64,000 bases of DNA from Dastarcus helophoroides (Eukaryota; Arthropoda; Insecta; Coleoptera; Bothrideridae), in assembly GCA_028583605.1 (NCBI GenBank), contig CM053333.1, positions 8,140,638-8,204,637 on the forward strand, read 5' to 3'. The position numbers were made by a program, and so were the translations under genes. The notes under the pieces were generated by a model. It was given only the letters and a program-made list of their open reading frames with translations. It made no database searches and was not told the DNA's origin. Shown in pieces: positions 1 to 10,100 of this stretch. The stretch's first letter is position 1, and each line of letters opens with the position of its first letter.

Positions 1-1060
1 CATATTTTTAATAATTTTCACCTTTTTTCACAATTCCCATCTTGTTATTGAACATTTTTGCAACGTTTTTTAATATTTTTACTCAACATTTCAAAACTTT
101 TTTTGCAAAGCAGACTGTTTTTGAATTCGATTTTTATAAAACATTTTCACTCTAAATTCGACTTTTTTTTTCAAAGTTTCAGCTTTTCCTCGTTTCGACT
201 TCTTGAAAGTAATGATGTTTTTTTAATCTGACTTCGATTTTTATTGAAAATGTTGACTTTTTTAATTTTTTAAACATTTCGTCTTTATATTTAGAAAATT
301 TCGAATTTTCACTTTTCCACTTTTTTTTAATTTTCACTTTTCCAAATTTTAACTTAATTTGTAAATTTCAACTCTTTCACAATTTTGACTCTCTTTAAGA
401 TTTTGATTTATTTTCCAATTTTTTGAAAGTTTTCATACAAAATTTTGATTTCTCAAAATTTTGACTTTTTTTATTATGTTTTTTTAAGCCTGATTTTGTT
501 TAAATATTGCTTTATTGCAAATCGCTTATTTGAATTAAATTTCCACGTTTGTTTCAAAATTTCCAAATTTTTTCAAAAGTTTCGACTGTTATGTAGCAAA
601 TGGGTTTTGTTATTTAAAAATTTTAAAAATTCGACTTTTTTTTAAATTTCCTCTTCTTTGAAAAATTGGATTTTACTCAAAATTTCGATTTTTAAAATTT
701 TTGAACTTTTGTTTAGAATATTTACTTTTTTAAAGTGTTAACTGTCATCAAATTTCGGCTTTTTTTAAATATGATTTTTTCCTGAATTTGATCCTTGTTC
801 GAAATGTCGACTTTTATGTAGTTATTTTTATTTCAAAACTAAAAAATTTCGAATTTTTTGAAAACTTTCACTTTTTTTAAAAATTGGATTTTTCTCAAAA
901 ATTGGTTGTTTAGAAGATTTCACTAAAAATTCATCATTTTTTAAAATCTCGACATTTCTACATAAATTCGAATATTTTTTAAATTTCAGACTATTTTTCC
1001 AAATTTTGACTTTTTTAGAAATTTTGACTGTAAGGAGAATTTCCACTTGCTTTTAAAAAA
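1..1060. repeat. T-rich degenerate pseudo-satellite tract
   Basis: The tract is built of imperfect short words such as GACTTTTTTCAAAATTTCG separated by T-runs. It has no exact period and no credible gene; the small ORFs are low-complexity Phe/Lys/Asn-rich peptides. The same vocabulary recurs across the window, in either orientation. It probably comes from decay of an old tandem or microsatellite-like repeat, which is inference. Confidence 0.6.
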
Positions 1061-2185
1061 ACCACGCAATTTAAAAATATCTAAATTTTTAAAAAATAAA
1101 AAACCGGAAAAATTTTGTAAAATAGATGAATTTCTAAAAAAAGCTAAAATTTGAAAAAAAAAGAAATTTTAAAGAAAAATTTTGAAAAATGTTGAAATTT
1201 TTATAAAAAATTAAAATTTTGAAAACAAATCAGTCGAAATTATGAAGAAAATTCTTAGAAATTTGAAAATTCAAAATATTGAAAATGGTCAAAAATTAAA
1301 AAAAAACGATTTTCGAAATAAGTTAAAATTTTAAAAAAACTGAAAACTGGATAAAGCAGAGAATTTCCAAAAGTACTCGAAATTAAAAAAATATTTTGAA
1401 AAAAGTTTCAAATTTTCAAAGAAGTCAAGATTTGGAAACATGAACAAATTTTTAGAAAAAGTCGAAATTTGTAAAAGGCAATTTCAAAACAAAGTCAAAA
1501 TTTTAAAAAATTTCAAAATTTTAATAGAAACATTTAAAACTTTCAAAAAGAATAAAGGTTTTAAAAAAGTAGCAAGAAAAAAATCGAAATTTGCCAAAAA
1601 AGTTGACATTTATTTTAAAGTTTAATCAAAAAATGGAATATTGAAAAATCAAAGAAATTCTAAACTGAAAAAAGTCGGGAACTGAAATAAACAAATAAAA
1701 AAAATGTTGAAATTATCAATAAAATTGACATTTTCAACAACAAAAAAATCGAAATTTTCGCAAAATTTAATTTCTAAAATTTCAAAATGTTCCAAAACGG
1801 TCGAAATTTTGGAAAAAATCGAACCTTTCAAAAATCAAAGTTGACATTTGAAAAAAGTATAAATTTTAAAAAACATCGAATTTTGAGGAAAAGTCAAAAA
1901 TCTTGAAAAAGTGCAAATTTTAGAAAGTCCTAATTATCAAATAAAATCGTAAAATATTTCAGAATTTCAAAAAACAAGACATTTTCAAAAAAATTTAAAG
2001 ATTTAAAACTGCAATTTTTATAAATAGTTTCAATTTTTGAAGCTTCATAAAAATACATCGAAGTTTTAAATAGAAGCAGAAATTTTTTATTAAATGTGGA
2101 ATTTTGATAGTCAAAATTTAAAAAAAGTTCTAAATTTTAAATAAGTAAAAATTTGTTTTAAAAACTAGGAATTTTGAAAAAAGCG
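1061..2185. repeat. A-rich degenerate pseudo-satellite tract (opposite strand bias)
   Basis: This has the same word set as the preceding tract but complementary: AAAAGTCGAAATTTTGAAAA-like words and A-runs. Strand composition flips near 1060, so the two tracts form a very degenerate large-scale inverted arrangement. No gene is seen. Confidence 0.6.
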
Positions 2186-3480
2186 AAATTATGAGAAGAG
2201 CGCCTCGCTGGTTGAGAAGTCCTGCTGTATGGCATTGGATTTATATGATACATAAAGAGTTCTTTACTTTTGAATCAATGGGATTTAAATCCGCACTTAA
2301 GCTGGATCCACTGTTGTGCCTTATTTTTTAACAAAAAGTTAGGTTAATCGACGGTTTTGGCACCTTATTTGAAGAGTTTAGGACGCACGCGAACGGATTC
2401 GATGGTATAACACACGACATATCTATTTACACCACACAATGATTGACCTTGCGTAAAAAATATGTTTTTTAGAATTCAAAATACAACACACAATACAAAT
2501 TTTTATAAATGTGGATTCAGCGTTAGATATTGATTAGTTCGTTATAAGCGAAAATTCGCATAAGCGTGTTAGTTATAAGCGGACATTAACCCATTAGAAA
2601 TCCCCTGGAATTCCCTTTATAAAAAAATATTTACTCGTGTTATTATTTCGTAGCTCGAGAACTTTAAATAGAGTGCCTTTGCCTTCTATCAGAATTGGCT
2701 GGGTTTATTGTAAAAGTCGTCTAACCCCCTTAAAAGGCATTTCATCTTTTAAAACCATTTCTAGGTCTTCATATTTTTCTTCCTATTGTTCGACCTCAGT
2801 TTTGAAATAAATACAATATTAATGCGAAATGTCGACATTGTACTCCTCCGACGTTGAACATATCTTATAACTGTACAATTTATTTAAATTCGAAAATAAG
2901 AAGATTGAAAGTTTAATTCACTGTTATCGACATAAAGGATTCACGCGAATTATAGAATATAAGGGATGAAAATAGTTGCTACGAAACAGCGTGAAAACGG
3001 AAAGATAAGTGTATCATGGAAAGATAAGAATAACCATGATCTTTACTAACTCGTGTTGAACAAAAATTCAGACAAATGCTTTTAGTTAGCAACTTTTAAT
3101 TTAGGTAATAACGAAACTCTCAACAAAATGAGCCTTTTTATCATCTTACAAGAAAAAACCGGAGAATATATTGCAGACGCAAATTTTTACGTAGTTTATG
3201 CATTTCGTTCTTACTAGCTGTTACCCGCGACTTCGTCCGTGGAATTAAATGAATAATTGCCTTTAGTACAGTATCCAGTATCAATAACGAAATCAAATCA
3301 TATGACGCCGATAAATTTATTTATGTTTCTGGATAAAGTATTTGTTTGGAAGTATCTGGAATAATCTTGTAGGATACAATGAGGCCTATTTCGTATCTTG
3401 GGTTTCAAGAAACCCACTGGCGTAGCTAGGAACCAAGGGGCTCTTGTACAAGAACTCCGATGTTGGTATTTTAAACACAT
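2186..3480. other. Lower-repeat intronic sequence, no gene seen
   Basis: This is mixed-composition sequence between two pseudo-satellite tracts. Around 2540-2600 there are words resembling pogo/Tigger element ends (GTTATAAGCG). I found no exon with splice signals and no Ig-like coding. Confidence 0.4.
3214..3246 (+). mobile_element. Fragment resembling a common insect retroposon 3' motif
   Basis: The words TAGCTGTTACCCGCGA and CTTCGTCCGTGG match, from memory, a motif very common in insect RTE/SINE-type retroposons. Only about 30 bp is recognisable and no ends or target duplication are visible. Confidence 0.35.
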
Positions 3481-5401
3481 TACAACTTTTTTTAAAATTT
3501 CGACTTTTTTTCAAAACTTTTTAACTTCTTTGAAAATTTCAACTTATCATTTTTTATATTTGACCTTGGAATTTTCTACTCTTTCTAATTTTCGGTTTTT
3601 TAAATTCTCTTTGAAAATGCCGATTTCATTGAAAAATTTGATGTTTTTTTTTAATAACAATTTTATTTCAAAATTTTGACTTCTTTTCAAAATTGGACTT
3701 TTTTGACTCTTTTTGAAATTTAAACTTTTTGAAGGTGTTGACTTTTTCAAAAATTTCGTTTTAAGAAGTTCAGCATTTTTCAAAATTGGGATTGTTTTTT
3801 AATTTCGGTTTTTTAAACGTTTATTCTTTTTTGATAATTTTGACATTTTTATTTTTCATGGTAGACCCTTACTGACCGGAAATATTATGTTTTTTTCAAT
3901 TTATTTAACATTTCTTCGGCCCAGTTTGGAAATATTTAAATTTTTATGGTTTGTCAACAAACCTTAAAAATTTAAATATTTCCAAACTGGGCCGAAGAAA
4001 TGTTAAATAAATTCGACATTTTTTTCAAATTTTTTTTATTTTGTTTAATAGTGTCGAGTTTTTTTGAAAGTTAACTTTATGAAAATTCCATTTTTTCCAA
4101 AATTCCACCTTTTACCAAAATTTTCCCTTTTTTTGAAAATATTAACTATTTGGCGATTACGATTTTTATAATTTAGATCTTTTTTTTTACATTCTAGAAT
4201 CTTTTTTCCCAAAATTTTAACTTTTTTGAAAATTTCGAGATTATTTTGAAAATTTTTACTTTTTTTGAAACTTTGGCTATTTAGGATGTTGACTTTTTCT
4301 TAAATTACGACCTTTATTGCAAACTTTCAATTATCTATCGACTTTTTTTAAAAATTTGACTTTCTTTTTCAAATTACACCTTTTTGAAATTTTTTTGATC
4401 TGTTTCGACTTTCTTAAAAGTTTCGACCTTTTTAAAATATTGACTTTTTTAAACTCTTTCTTGTGAAAATTTCAATTTTTCCTATAAATATCACCTTTTT
4501 TGAATTTGGATTTGAAAATATCGAATATTTTAAAATTTCGTTTTTTTTAACTTTATTTTTTTTAATGTCGAGTTTTTTGGAACATTGAATTTATTTTAAA
4601 TATTGATTTTACTTCAAATTTGGACTTTTTAAGATTTTTTGGAAGTTACGACTTTTTCGGAAATGTTAAATTGTTTTTTAAAAGTTTTGATTATCTTGAA
4701 TTCCTACTTTTTTAAAAATTTAATTTTTTCGATTTATTTTTTTAAGTTTGACTTTATTTACAAATTTTCAAAAACAGTCGAAATTTTGCAAGAAGTAAAA
4801 ATTCATGAAAAAAAGTCGACATTTTTATAAAACATTAAAATTTTGAAAAAAATTTAAATTCTGGAAAAAATCCTATCCTAAAAAAAATTCCAAATTTGAT
4901 GACAGAAGTTTAAAATTTTTAAGACAAGTAAACTTTCTAAAAAGAAGAAAGAAAATTTTTAAAATCGGAATTGTGAGAAAAATTCAATATTTCAAAAAGG
5001 TGAAAATTTTGGAAAAAAAAAGTCGAATTCTTAAAATTTCCAAATAAAAAACCAATTTGCTACGAAAAAGTCGAAACTTCCAAAGAGTTGAAATTTTTAT
5101 TAGGTCGAAAATCTTAAAAAGTTCAAATTTTGAAGTAAAATCAACATTTAAAATAAATTCAATGTTCTCTAATTATTTGCAAAATCTTGATCACTTTTGA
5201 ATATTTCGACTTTCTTTGAAAATGTATACTTTTTTGAAAATACTGACTTCTATTAAAAATTCCGATTTATATTTCATATTTCAAAACATTGACGTTTTGA
5301 AAATTCTTACTGTTTTTGGAGAAGTCGATTTTTATTGTAGAATTGCACTTTTTTTAATTTATTCTTATATTGAAAATTTAGACTTTTTTTGAAATTTTCG
5401 A
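3481..5401. repeat. Pseudo-satellite tract, T-rich then A-rich then T-rich
   Basis: The degenerate word set is the same as at 1-2185. It is T-rich to about 4770, A-rich to about 5160, then T-rich again up to the mariner insertion. The palindrome at 3858-4013 is embedded in it. No gene is seen. Confidence 0.55.
3858..4013. repeat. Near-perfect long palindrome (about 55-bp arms)
   Basis: The left arm (3899-3953) is the reverse complement of the right arm (3958-4013), with a 4-base TCAA spacer. The core word in the right arm is CAAACTGGGCCGAAGAAATG. The left half extends outward to 3858 with ATGGTAGACCCTTA. That outer part plus the arm matches, in reverse, the 75-bp insertion at 23189-23263. 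It therefore looks like a head-to-head dimer of a short mobile sequence. Confidence 0.8.
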
Positions 5402-5854
5402 TACGAGGTATGTTCAAAAAGTAAGGTAACTATATTTTTATGAAAAAATATTTATTTGTTCATCAACATTTATACTGTCCCGTTAAAATAATGTCCTTCA
5501 GATGCAACTTGTGCCAACGCTTTTTCCAATCTTCAAAGCACTTCTCATGAGCACTTTTTAGCTAGCCTTGAGTTCTTTTAGCGATGCAGTTTTTATTTCA
5601 TCAATCGTTGCAAATCTTCGTCTTTTCATAGAAGTTTTGGGAACAGGAAAAAGTGGCAGGGGGCCAAATCCGGTGCATATGGTAGCTGAGGCATGATGGT
5701 CGTGTTGTTTTTGGCCAAAAAACCTCTCACAAGCAACGATGAATGAACAGGTGCGTTATCGTGATGCAAAAGCCATGAATTATTTTTCCACAATTCCGGA
5801 CGTTTTTTTTTTTCGTATTGCTTCTCGTCAATGGCGCATAACTTTAAGGTAATT

Positions 5855-6191
5855 CAGTAGACTCCCGCTAAAGTTGCGCTCACCGTACTGGATCGATCGT
5901 TAAAGTTGCTACTCCTACCACTGTCCCCGAAAAGGATGGCCTAAGTGCTGGCCTAAACTTTAGGCAACCCACAACGAATCCAGAATCCCTACCACTGTCG
6001 AAAAATATATACGTTTTATTGCTCCTAGCGCAGTTGAGTGGATTATTCAAAAGTGGCGCTAAAACTCGAAAGTCCAATTCGTTGTTCGAAAATTAGAGTG
6101 AGGGAATATCCGCGCAACTTTAACGATCGTATCCTGACAACTTTAATGAGCGGACAACTTTAACGGGCGCAACTTTAGTGAGAGTTGACTG
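5855..6191. mobile_element. Pogo/Tigger-like MITE inside the mariner
   Basis: The left end CAGTAGACTCCCGCTAAAG matches the reverse complement of the right end (CAGTCAACTCTCACTAAAG). CAG...CTG ends with a possible TA flank on the right are typical of pogo-like elements. There is no transposase inside. A 62-bp LINE tail is inserted at 5926-5987. Confidence 0.7.
5926..5987 (+). mobile_element. 62-bp 3' tail of LINE family A
   Basis: It matches the 3' end of the LINE copies at 36764-37342 and 62461-62871 (AAGGATGGCCTAAGTGCTGG, then GCAACCCACAACGAATCCAG). It is flanked by an exact 12-bp target duplication CCTACCACTGTC (5914-5925 and 5988-5999). This is a very short, severely 5'-truncated retroposition with no poly(A). 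Confidence 0.85.
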
Positions 6192-6970
6192 TACTCCTTA
6201 TTGACCGTACGAGCTTGAGAGGTAAAAATCCCTGATGCACTACGTCATGGTAGACGAAAAAAAAAGTGAGCAAAACTTTAACATTTGATCGGACTTAACG
6301 TGCTTTTTTCGGTCTTGGTTCTCCTGGGTGCTTCCATTGGGACGATTGGGGTTTGGTTTCGACGTCATAACCATATACCCATGATTCGTCACCAGTTATG
6401 ACCCTTTTGAGCAAATAAGGATCATCACTGACGTCATTCAAGAGCTCCTTAGCGATGCTCATGCGACGGTTCTTCTGATCAAAATTCGCTTCGGAACAAC
6501 TTCGCTCAGACCGTCTCATGCCCAAAACATCCGAAAAAATTTCATGACAAGAGCCGAGTGATATGCCAACATCCTTAGCAACTTCTCTTATGGTAATTCG
6601 ACGATTTTCAAAAACAATTTTCTTCACAGCTTCGACGATATCTTCTGTTGTTGATATGCTGGGGCGTCCAGAGCGAGGTTCGTCGTCGGCTTCTTCTCAG
6701 CCATCTTGAAAGAGTTTGTACCACTTGTAAACATTTTTTTTTTACTTAGACCATACTCACCGTATGCCACTGTCAACATTTCAAGTGTTTTAGAGCACTT
6801 AATTCCATTTTTCACACAAAATTTGATGCAAATTCTTTGCTCCATTTTTTATAATAATAGAAAATTACCGAGCACAACAAAATACGTCTAAGCTCTTTAT
6901 CTGTCAAAAACAAAGGTTTACTCTCTTGGATACTTATACGACTGACTAACGGCTTTAAGTTGGAAGTGAA

Positions 6971-7035
6971 TACAATCACCGTACCATGCTGATGAGGCCA
7001 AGGAAGGCCGAAACTAGTCTATGGTTGCGATTGTA
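6971..7035 (+). ncRNA. Hammerhead ribozyme, 5' repeat
   Basis: The conserved core CTGATGA is at 6989-6995. Stem II is GGCC (6996-6999) with loop AAGGAA and GGCC (7006-7009). GAAA is at 7010-7013, and stem III collapses into the palindrome ACTAGT ending in the GTC cleavage triplet (after 7019). Stem I pairs ACCATG (6983-6988) with TATGGT (7020-7025) with one wobble. After an internal loop, TACAATC (6971-6977) pairs with GATTGTA (7029-7035). A loop-less palindromic stem III implies action as a dimer or in a multimeric transcript, as known for Penelope-like and retrozyme hammerheads. Confidence 0.9.
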
Positions 7036-7436
7036 CATATTTTCAATTTTAAGCACGTTTAACTGTTTAATTACAGAAGATTTAATTGGTCGTTTGTCAA
7101 AACTAGATGAAAGTAAAGTCACGCCGAGGACGTTTGTATCTATGGATGTTGCGATGCAACCCGTGATACAAGCTTTGCCTCATCTACGTGAACTTTGCAA
7201 TTGCAGTCTGGTTTTCATTAGATTCTAACAGAATTAGATTTCAATTGCATCGTAATAAATTTGTATATATTCGTATATACAAGGCTTATTATCTCAGCAG
7301 AGAAGAATGCTTCAATTAGCATGTAGCGAAAATGTTTGCGTAATAAACAGTTAAAAGTCAGTTACCAGTCACTTGATAGAGGTTTACTCTCTTGGATACT
7401 TATACGACTGACTGGCGGCTTTAAGTTGGAAGTGTA

Positions 7437-7501
7437 TACAATCACCGTACCATGCTGATGAGGCCAAGGAAGGCCGAAACTAGTCTATGGTTGCGATTGT
7501 A
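7437..7501 (+). ncRNA. Hammerhead ribozyme, 3' repeat
   Basis: Copy of the 6971-7035 ribozyme with all core bases kept: CTGATGA at 7455-7461, GGCC/GGCC stem II, GAAA at 7476-7479 and the GTC cleavage triplet ending at 7485. Both stem I helices are intact. Confidence 0.9.
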
Positions 7502-7714
7502 CATATTTTCAATTTTAAGCACGTTTAACTGTTTAATTACAGAACATTTAATTGGTCGTTTGTAAAAACAAAGCATGCTATGTACTTGAAACTGTGAATA
7601 TATTTTCCGGACATGTGTACCAACACAACAACAATAAAAAATCGATAATCGAATGTACGTTGTCCGCGAAACTTGAAAAATCACCTTACTTTTTGAACAC
7701 ATCTCGTATTTTAA

Positions 7715-8175
7715 AACCCACTTTTATTATAATTTAGACTTTTCTAGAAATTTTTACTCATGTTTGAGAACCTTCACTGCCAAAATTTTAACTTTTTCTC
7801 GAAATGTAAACTTAATTTTGAAAATTTTGAGCTTTTTTCGCTTTTTTCGAAAGTTCAACTTTTTCAAAATTTATATTAGTTTTTAAATATATTGGCTTTA
7901 CCTTGAATATTCGAATTTTATGAAAAATTTCGACTTTTTACAATTTTTGGCTTATTTTATAAAATTTCACCTTTTTTTGACTTCTTTTGTTTAATTTCCT
8001 TTCTTGTCGAAAATTTATAGCTTTTTAAAAATTTTCCCAAGTTTGACTTTTTTAAAAGAATTGAATATTTGAGAATTTTGAAGGATTTAGAGTTTTTCTC
8101 AAGATTTATGTATTTCCTAAAAATGATATTTTTGAAAAATCTTACTATTTCTTATTCAAAATTTTCGACATATCT
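7715..8175. repeat. T-rich pseudo-satellite tract
   Basis: Same degenerate word set as at 1-1060 (TTTCGACTTTTT, AAAATTTTGAC). No gene seen. Confidence 0.5.
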
Positions 8176-8269
8176 TGAGAAACCCAAAATAAGTTGCTCG
8201 TTTCCTATTCAGCACCGGATCTAGGATTTTACAGAGCAGGGGCAAAGTCTCGATATTGGCAGCCAACAC

Positions 8270-8632
8270 CTTTGACAACTGAGAAAGGTCCTTCGCCTAA
8301 CAGTAGCGGTCTAACCGTTTACGAATTTGACGTCCTTTTCAACTGGAGCCCGGGGTGTATGCCCCCTGGATCCAGGACTGTTCCTATCGCCTTTGATGAC
8401 TAAAAAAGGTCCTTGGCCTAACAGTAGCGCTCTAACTGTTTGAGAATTTGACTCCCTCTTCAACTGGAGCCCGGGGTACATGACCCCTAGATCTAGGGCT
8501 GTTCCTATCGCCTTTGATGACTAAAAAAGATCCTTTGCCTAACAGTAGCCTTCTAACCGTTTACGAATTTGACTCCCTCTTCAACTGGAGCCCGGGGTAC
8601 ATGCCCCCTGTATCCGGGGCTGATCCTATTGC
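8270..8632 (+). repeat. 121-bp minisatellite, three copies
   Basis: CTTTGAYRACT..AAAAAGGTCC recurs at 8270, 8391 and 8512, an exact 121-bp step; partial homology extends left to about 8200. Each unit contains CCTAACAGTAGC and AACTGGAGCCCGGGGT, with a small GGGGTACATGCCCC hairpin. It is more GC-rich than its surroundings. The array ends about 110 bp from the splice donor of the Ig2b exon. Confidence 0.88.
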
Positions 8633-8745
8633 CAGTTAATTTGGTGCGAGAGCTTAATTAGGTGTTTTGTTGTTAATGATGATGTTATAATGACAGTAAT
8701 CTTCGGGAATGGTGTTATATAAAAATAAATTGAAATTATACTTAC

Positions 8746-8874
8746 ACTCTACGTCGACGATAATTCTTTTACTGACTGACGGTGGTACGCCGTTTGTAGC
8801 AATACAAAGATATGCTCCCATTTCGGTTCGGCTAATGCGAGTGATGTTTAATGTTTCTCCGTCGTATACATTTA
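8746..8874 (-). CDS. DIP/lachesin-like exon: second half of Ig domain 2
   Basis: This 129-bp exon is preceded by acceptor TTTCAG (minus strand, AG at 8876-8875) and followed by donor GTAAGT at 8745-8740. It enters and leaves in phase 1. The product starts VNVYDGETLNITRISR, continues EMGAYLCIATNGVPPS and ends KRIIVDVE. The F-strand Y-x-C cysteine that closes the Ig2 disulfide is present, and N-I-T is a possible N-glycosylation site. The motif ATNGVPPSVSKRI is characteristic of the DIP/lachesin branch of the insect Ig superfamily: GPI- or membrane-anchored neuronal adhesion proteins, with DIPs pairing with Dpr partners at synapses. The next exon should complete a Phe codon and begin Ig3; it is not visible in 1-8745. 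Confidence 0.93.
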
Positions 8875-10100
8875 CTGAAATTGAAATAAATGTTACATAT
8901 TCTATATTCGTCTTATTAAGTTAGACATTTAAAATGCCGAGAAGACGTCATAAGTGACGCTAACGAAATATACAGCATAATAAAAAGAGATGTTTAGATT
9001 TAGGAATTTGATAAATCAACTGTATATTTTATATAATAATAATATAAATTTTATCAGGGCCCTGGGGTAATTTTTTTCAGTATAATGCAACTCAACTGTA
9101 GGCTCAAAGCAAAACTATCAGAACATAGGTGGCAAAATGATCAATTTTTGTCATTTCGTATACATGTCTATGTATGACCTCCTTCTGGTAATTTCAAATT
9201 TGATTTTTATCTCAAATTCTGTCTTCCATTTTGCAATTTTGACTTTTTCTCAAAGATTTGAAAATAGTTTTTAAATTTAGGTTTTTTTTTCGAAACAACA
9301 CACAAGAAATATTTTTTAATTTAATTCTACTAATCATTTACAAAAATTTAAAATTTTTATCCAAAATTCAACTTTTCCTCGAAATAAAAATTAGCACCTT
9401 TGGTTGTTAAATGTTTATTTAAAATTTTGACTTTAATATCAACATGTAGACTTCTTTCTCGAAATTTCGAAAATAGTCTATTATAATTAATGCAATTTAT
9501 TCTTCAATTTCGATATTATTTTGGAAATGTTAGCATTTTTTCTTATATATTACGTAAATTATTATTTTTTTCTCAATTTTGTCTTTTTCAGTTTCAATTT
9601 TCACGTGAAAAAAATTAAATTTAAAAATTTCAAAATATATACAATGTATTCAAAACTTTGCTTATATGCCAAATATCTGTCAAATCTGACTATTCTAATT
9701 AATTTTATGTCACAGATATTCAATGTATCATTTTTTCTTATACGCATCTGGTGAAATAACCAACAAGAAGGAAGAGGTAAAAAGGATTTCCTTTTAAAAA
9801 TCAGGAATAATTATACATTTGTTTCTTTATTTGCTGCATGTGTGCAAACTTATCTAGTTATTTATCGCTGATAGCCAAATTGATCCCATTTTAACAATAA
9901 GTACGGTTACCCAAAGAAATGAAACTTTGATTTTATTACGATGTGGTAATAAAACAAGGACCCGAAGCAGGCAGTTCATTGCCATTGCCTCGGAAACAAC
10001 ACAAAATGGATTAGAAAAATGTTAGCATTATTGTCAAGAAGCAACGCCCAATTTGAACATTTGATTGATGTCTCAGGTTTATTTCGCAACATTAAAAAAG
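8875..10100. other. Intron, T-rich, no gene seen
   Basis: The intron follows the Ig2b acceptor. It holds ordinary AT-rich sequence, with T-rich pseudo-satellite words at about 9180-9740. The only longer ORFs are low complexity. Confidence 0.5.

Larger units (their letters stand above)
5479..6845 (-). pseudogene. Mariner transposase, frameshifted and interrupted
   Basis: Reading leftward from the ATG at 6845, the N-terminus (MEQRICIKFCVKNGIKCSKT) is a typical mariner helix-turn-helix start. After a frameshift near 6625 the frame continues through the first catalytic Asp in ITGDESWVYGYD and the family motif KPQSSQWKHPG (around 6330). The reading is then broken by the 5855-6191 insertion. On its far side (5850-5480) I read HHDNAPVHS (second Asp) and APDLAP (third Asp), the mariner DD34D pattern. 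Stops and frameshifts make it non-functional. In life it would cut and paste its own element at TA sites. Confidence 0.85.
6916..7563 (+). mobile_element. Retrozyme-like element with direct repeats carrying hammerhead ribozymes
   Basis: Two direct repeats of about 180 bp (6916-7098 and 7381-7563) begin GGTTTACTCTCTTGGATACT and flank an approximately 282-bp middle without a credible ORF. Each repeat contains a hammerhead ribozyme; the predicted cleavage sites are 466 bp apart. A 10-bp duplication AAAAACAAAG brackets the element (6906-6915 and 7564-7573). An antisense copy is at 52134-52656. Known families with this layout are plant and animal retrozymes and Penelope-like elements, whose terminal repeats carry hammerheads. 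The element is non-coding, so it would depend on a reverse transcriptase supplied elsewhere (inference). Confidence 0.82.
5404..7706 (-). mobile_element. Mariner-type DNA transposon with two nested insertions
   Basis: Terminal inverted repeats CGAGGTATGTTCAAAAAG (left) and, reverse complemented, CGAGATGTGTTCAAAAAG (right) are each flanked by TA, the expected mariner target duplication. A decayed transposase lies on the minus strand. The element carries a pogo-like MITE at 5855-6191, which itself carries a LINE tail, and a hammerhead-ribozyme element at 6916-7563. Without these it would be about 1.3 kb, the usual mariner size. Confidence 0.88.

Noticed and set aside
6986..7228. 80-codon ORF across the first ribozyme repeat
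   Set aside because: It reads through the ribozyme and is not kept in the other copy; the element is better explained as non-coding.
1..8745. Ig3 exon of the DIP/lachesin-like gene
   Set aside because: Searched the minus strand for the expected W and Y-x-C motifs with splice sites; none found, so it probably lies left of the window.
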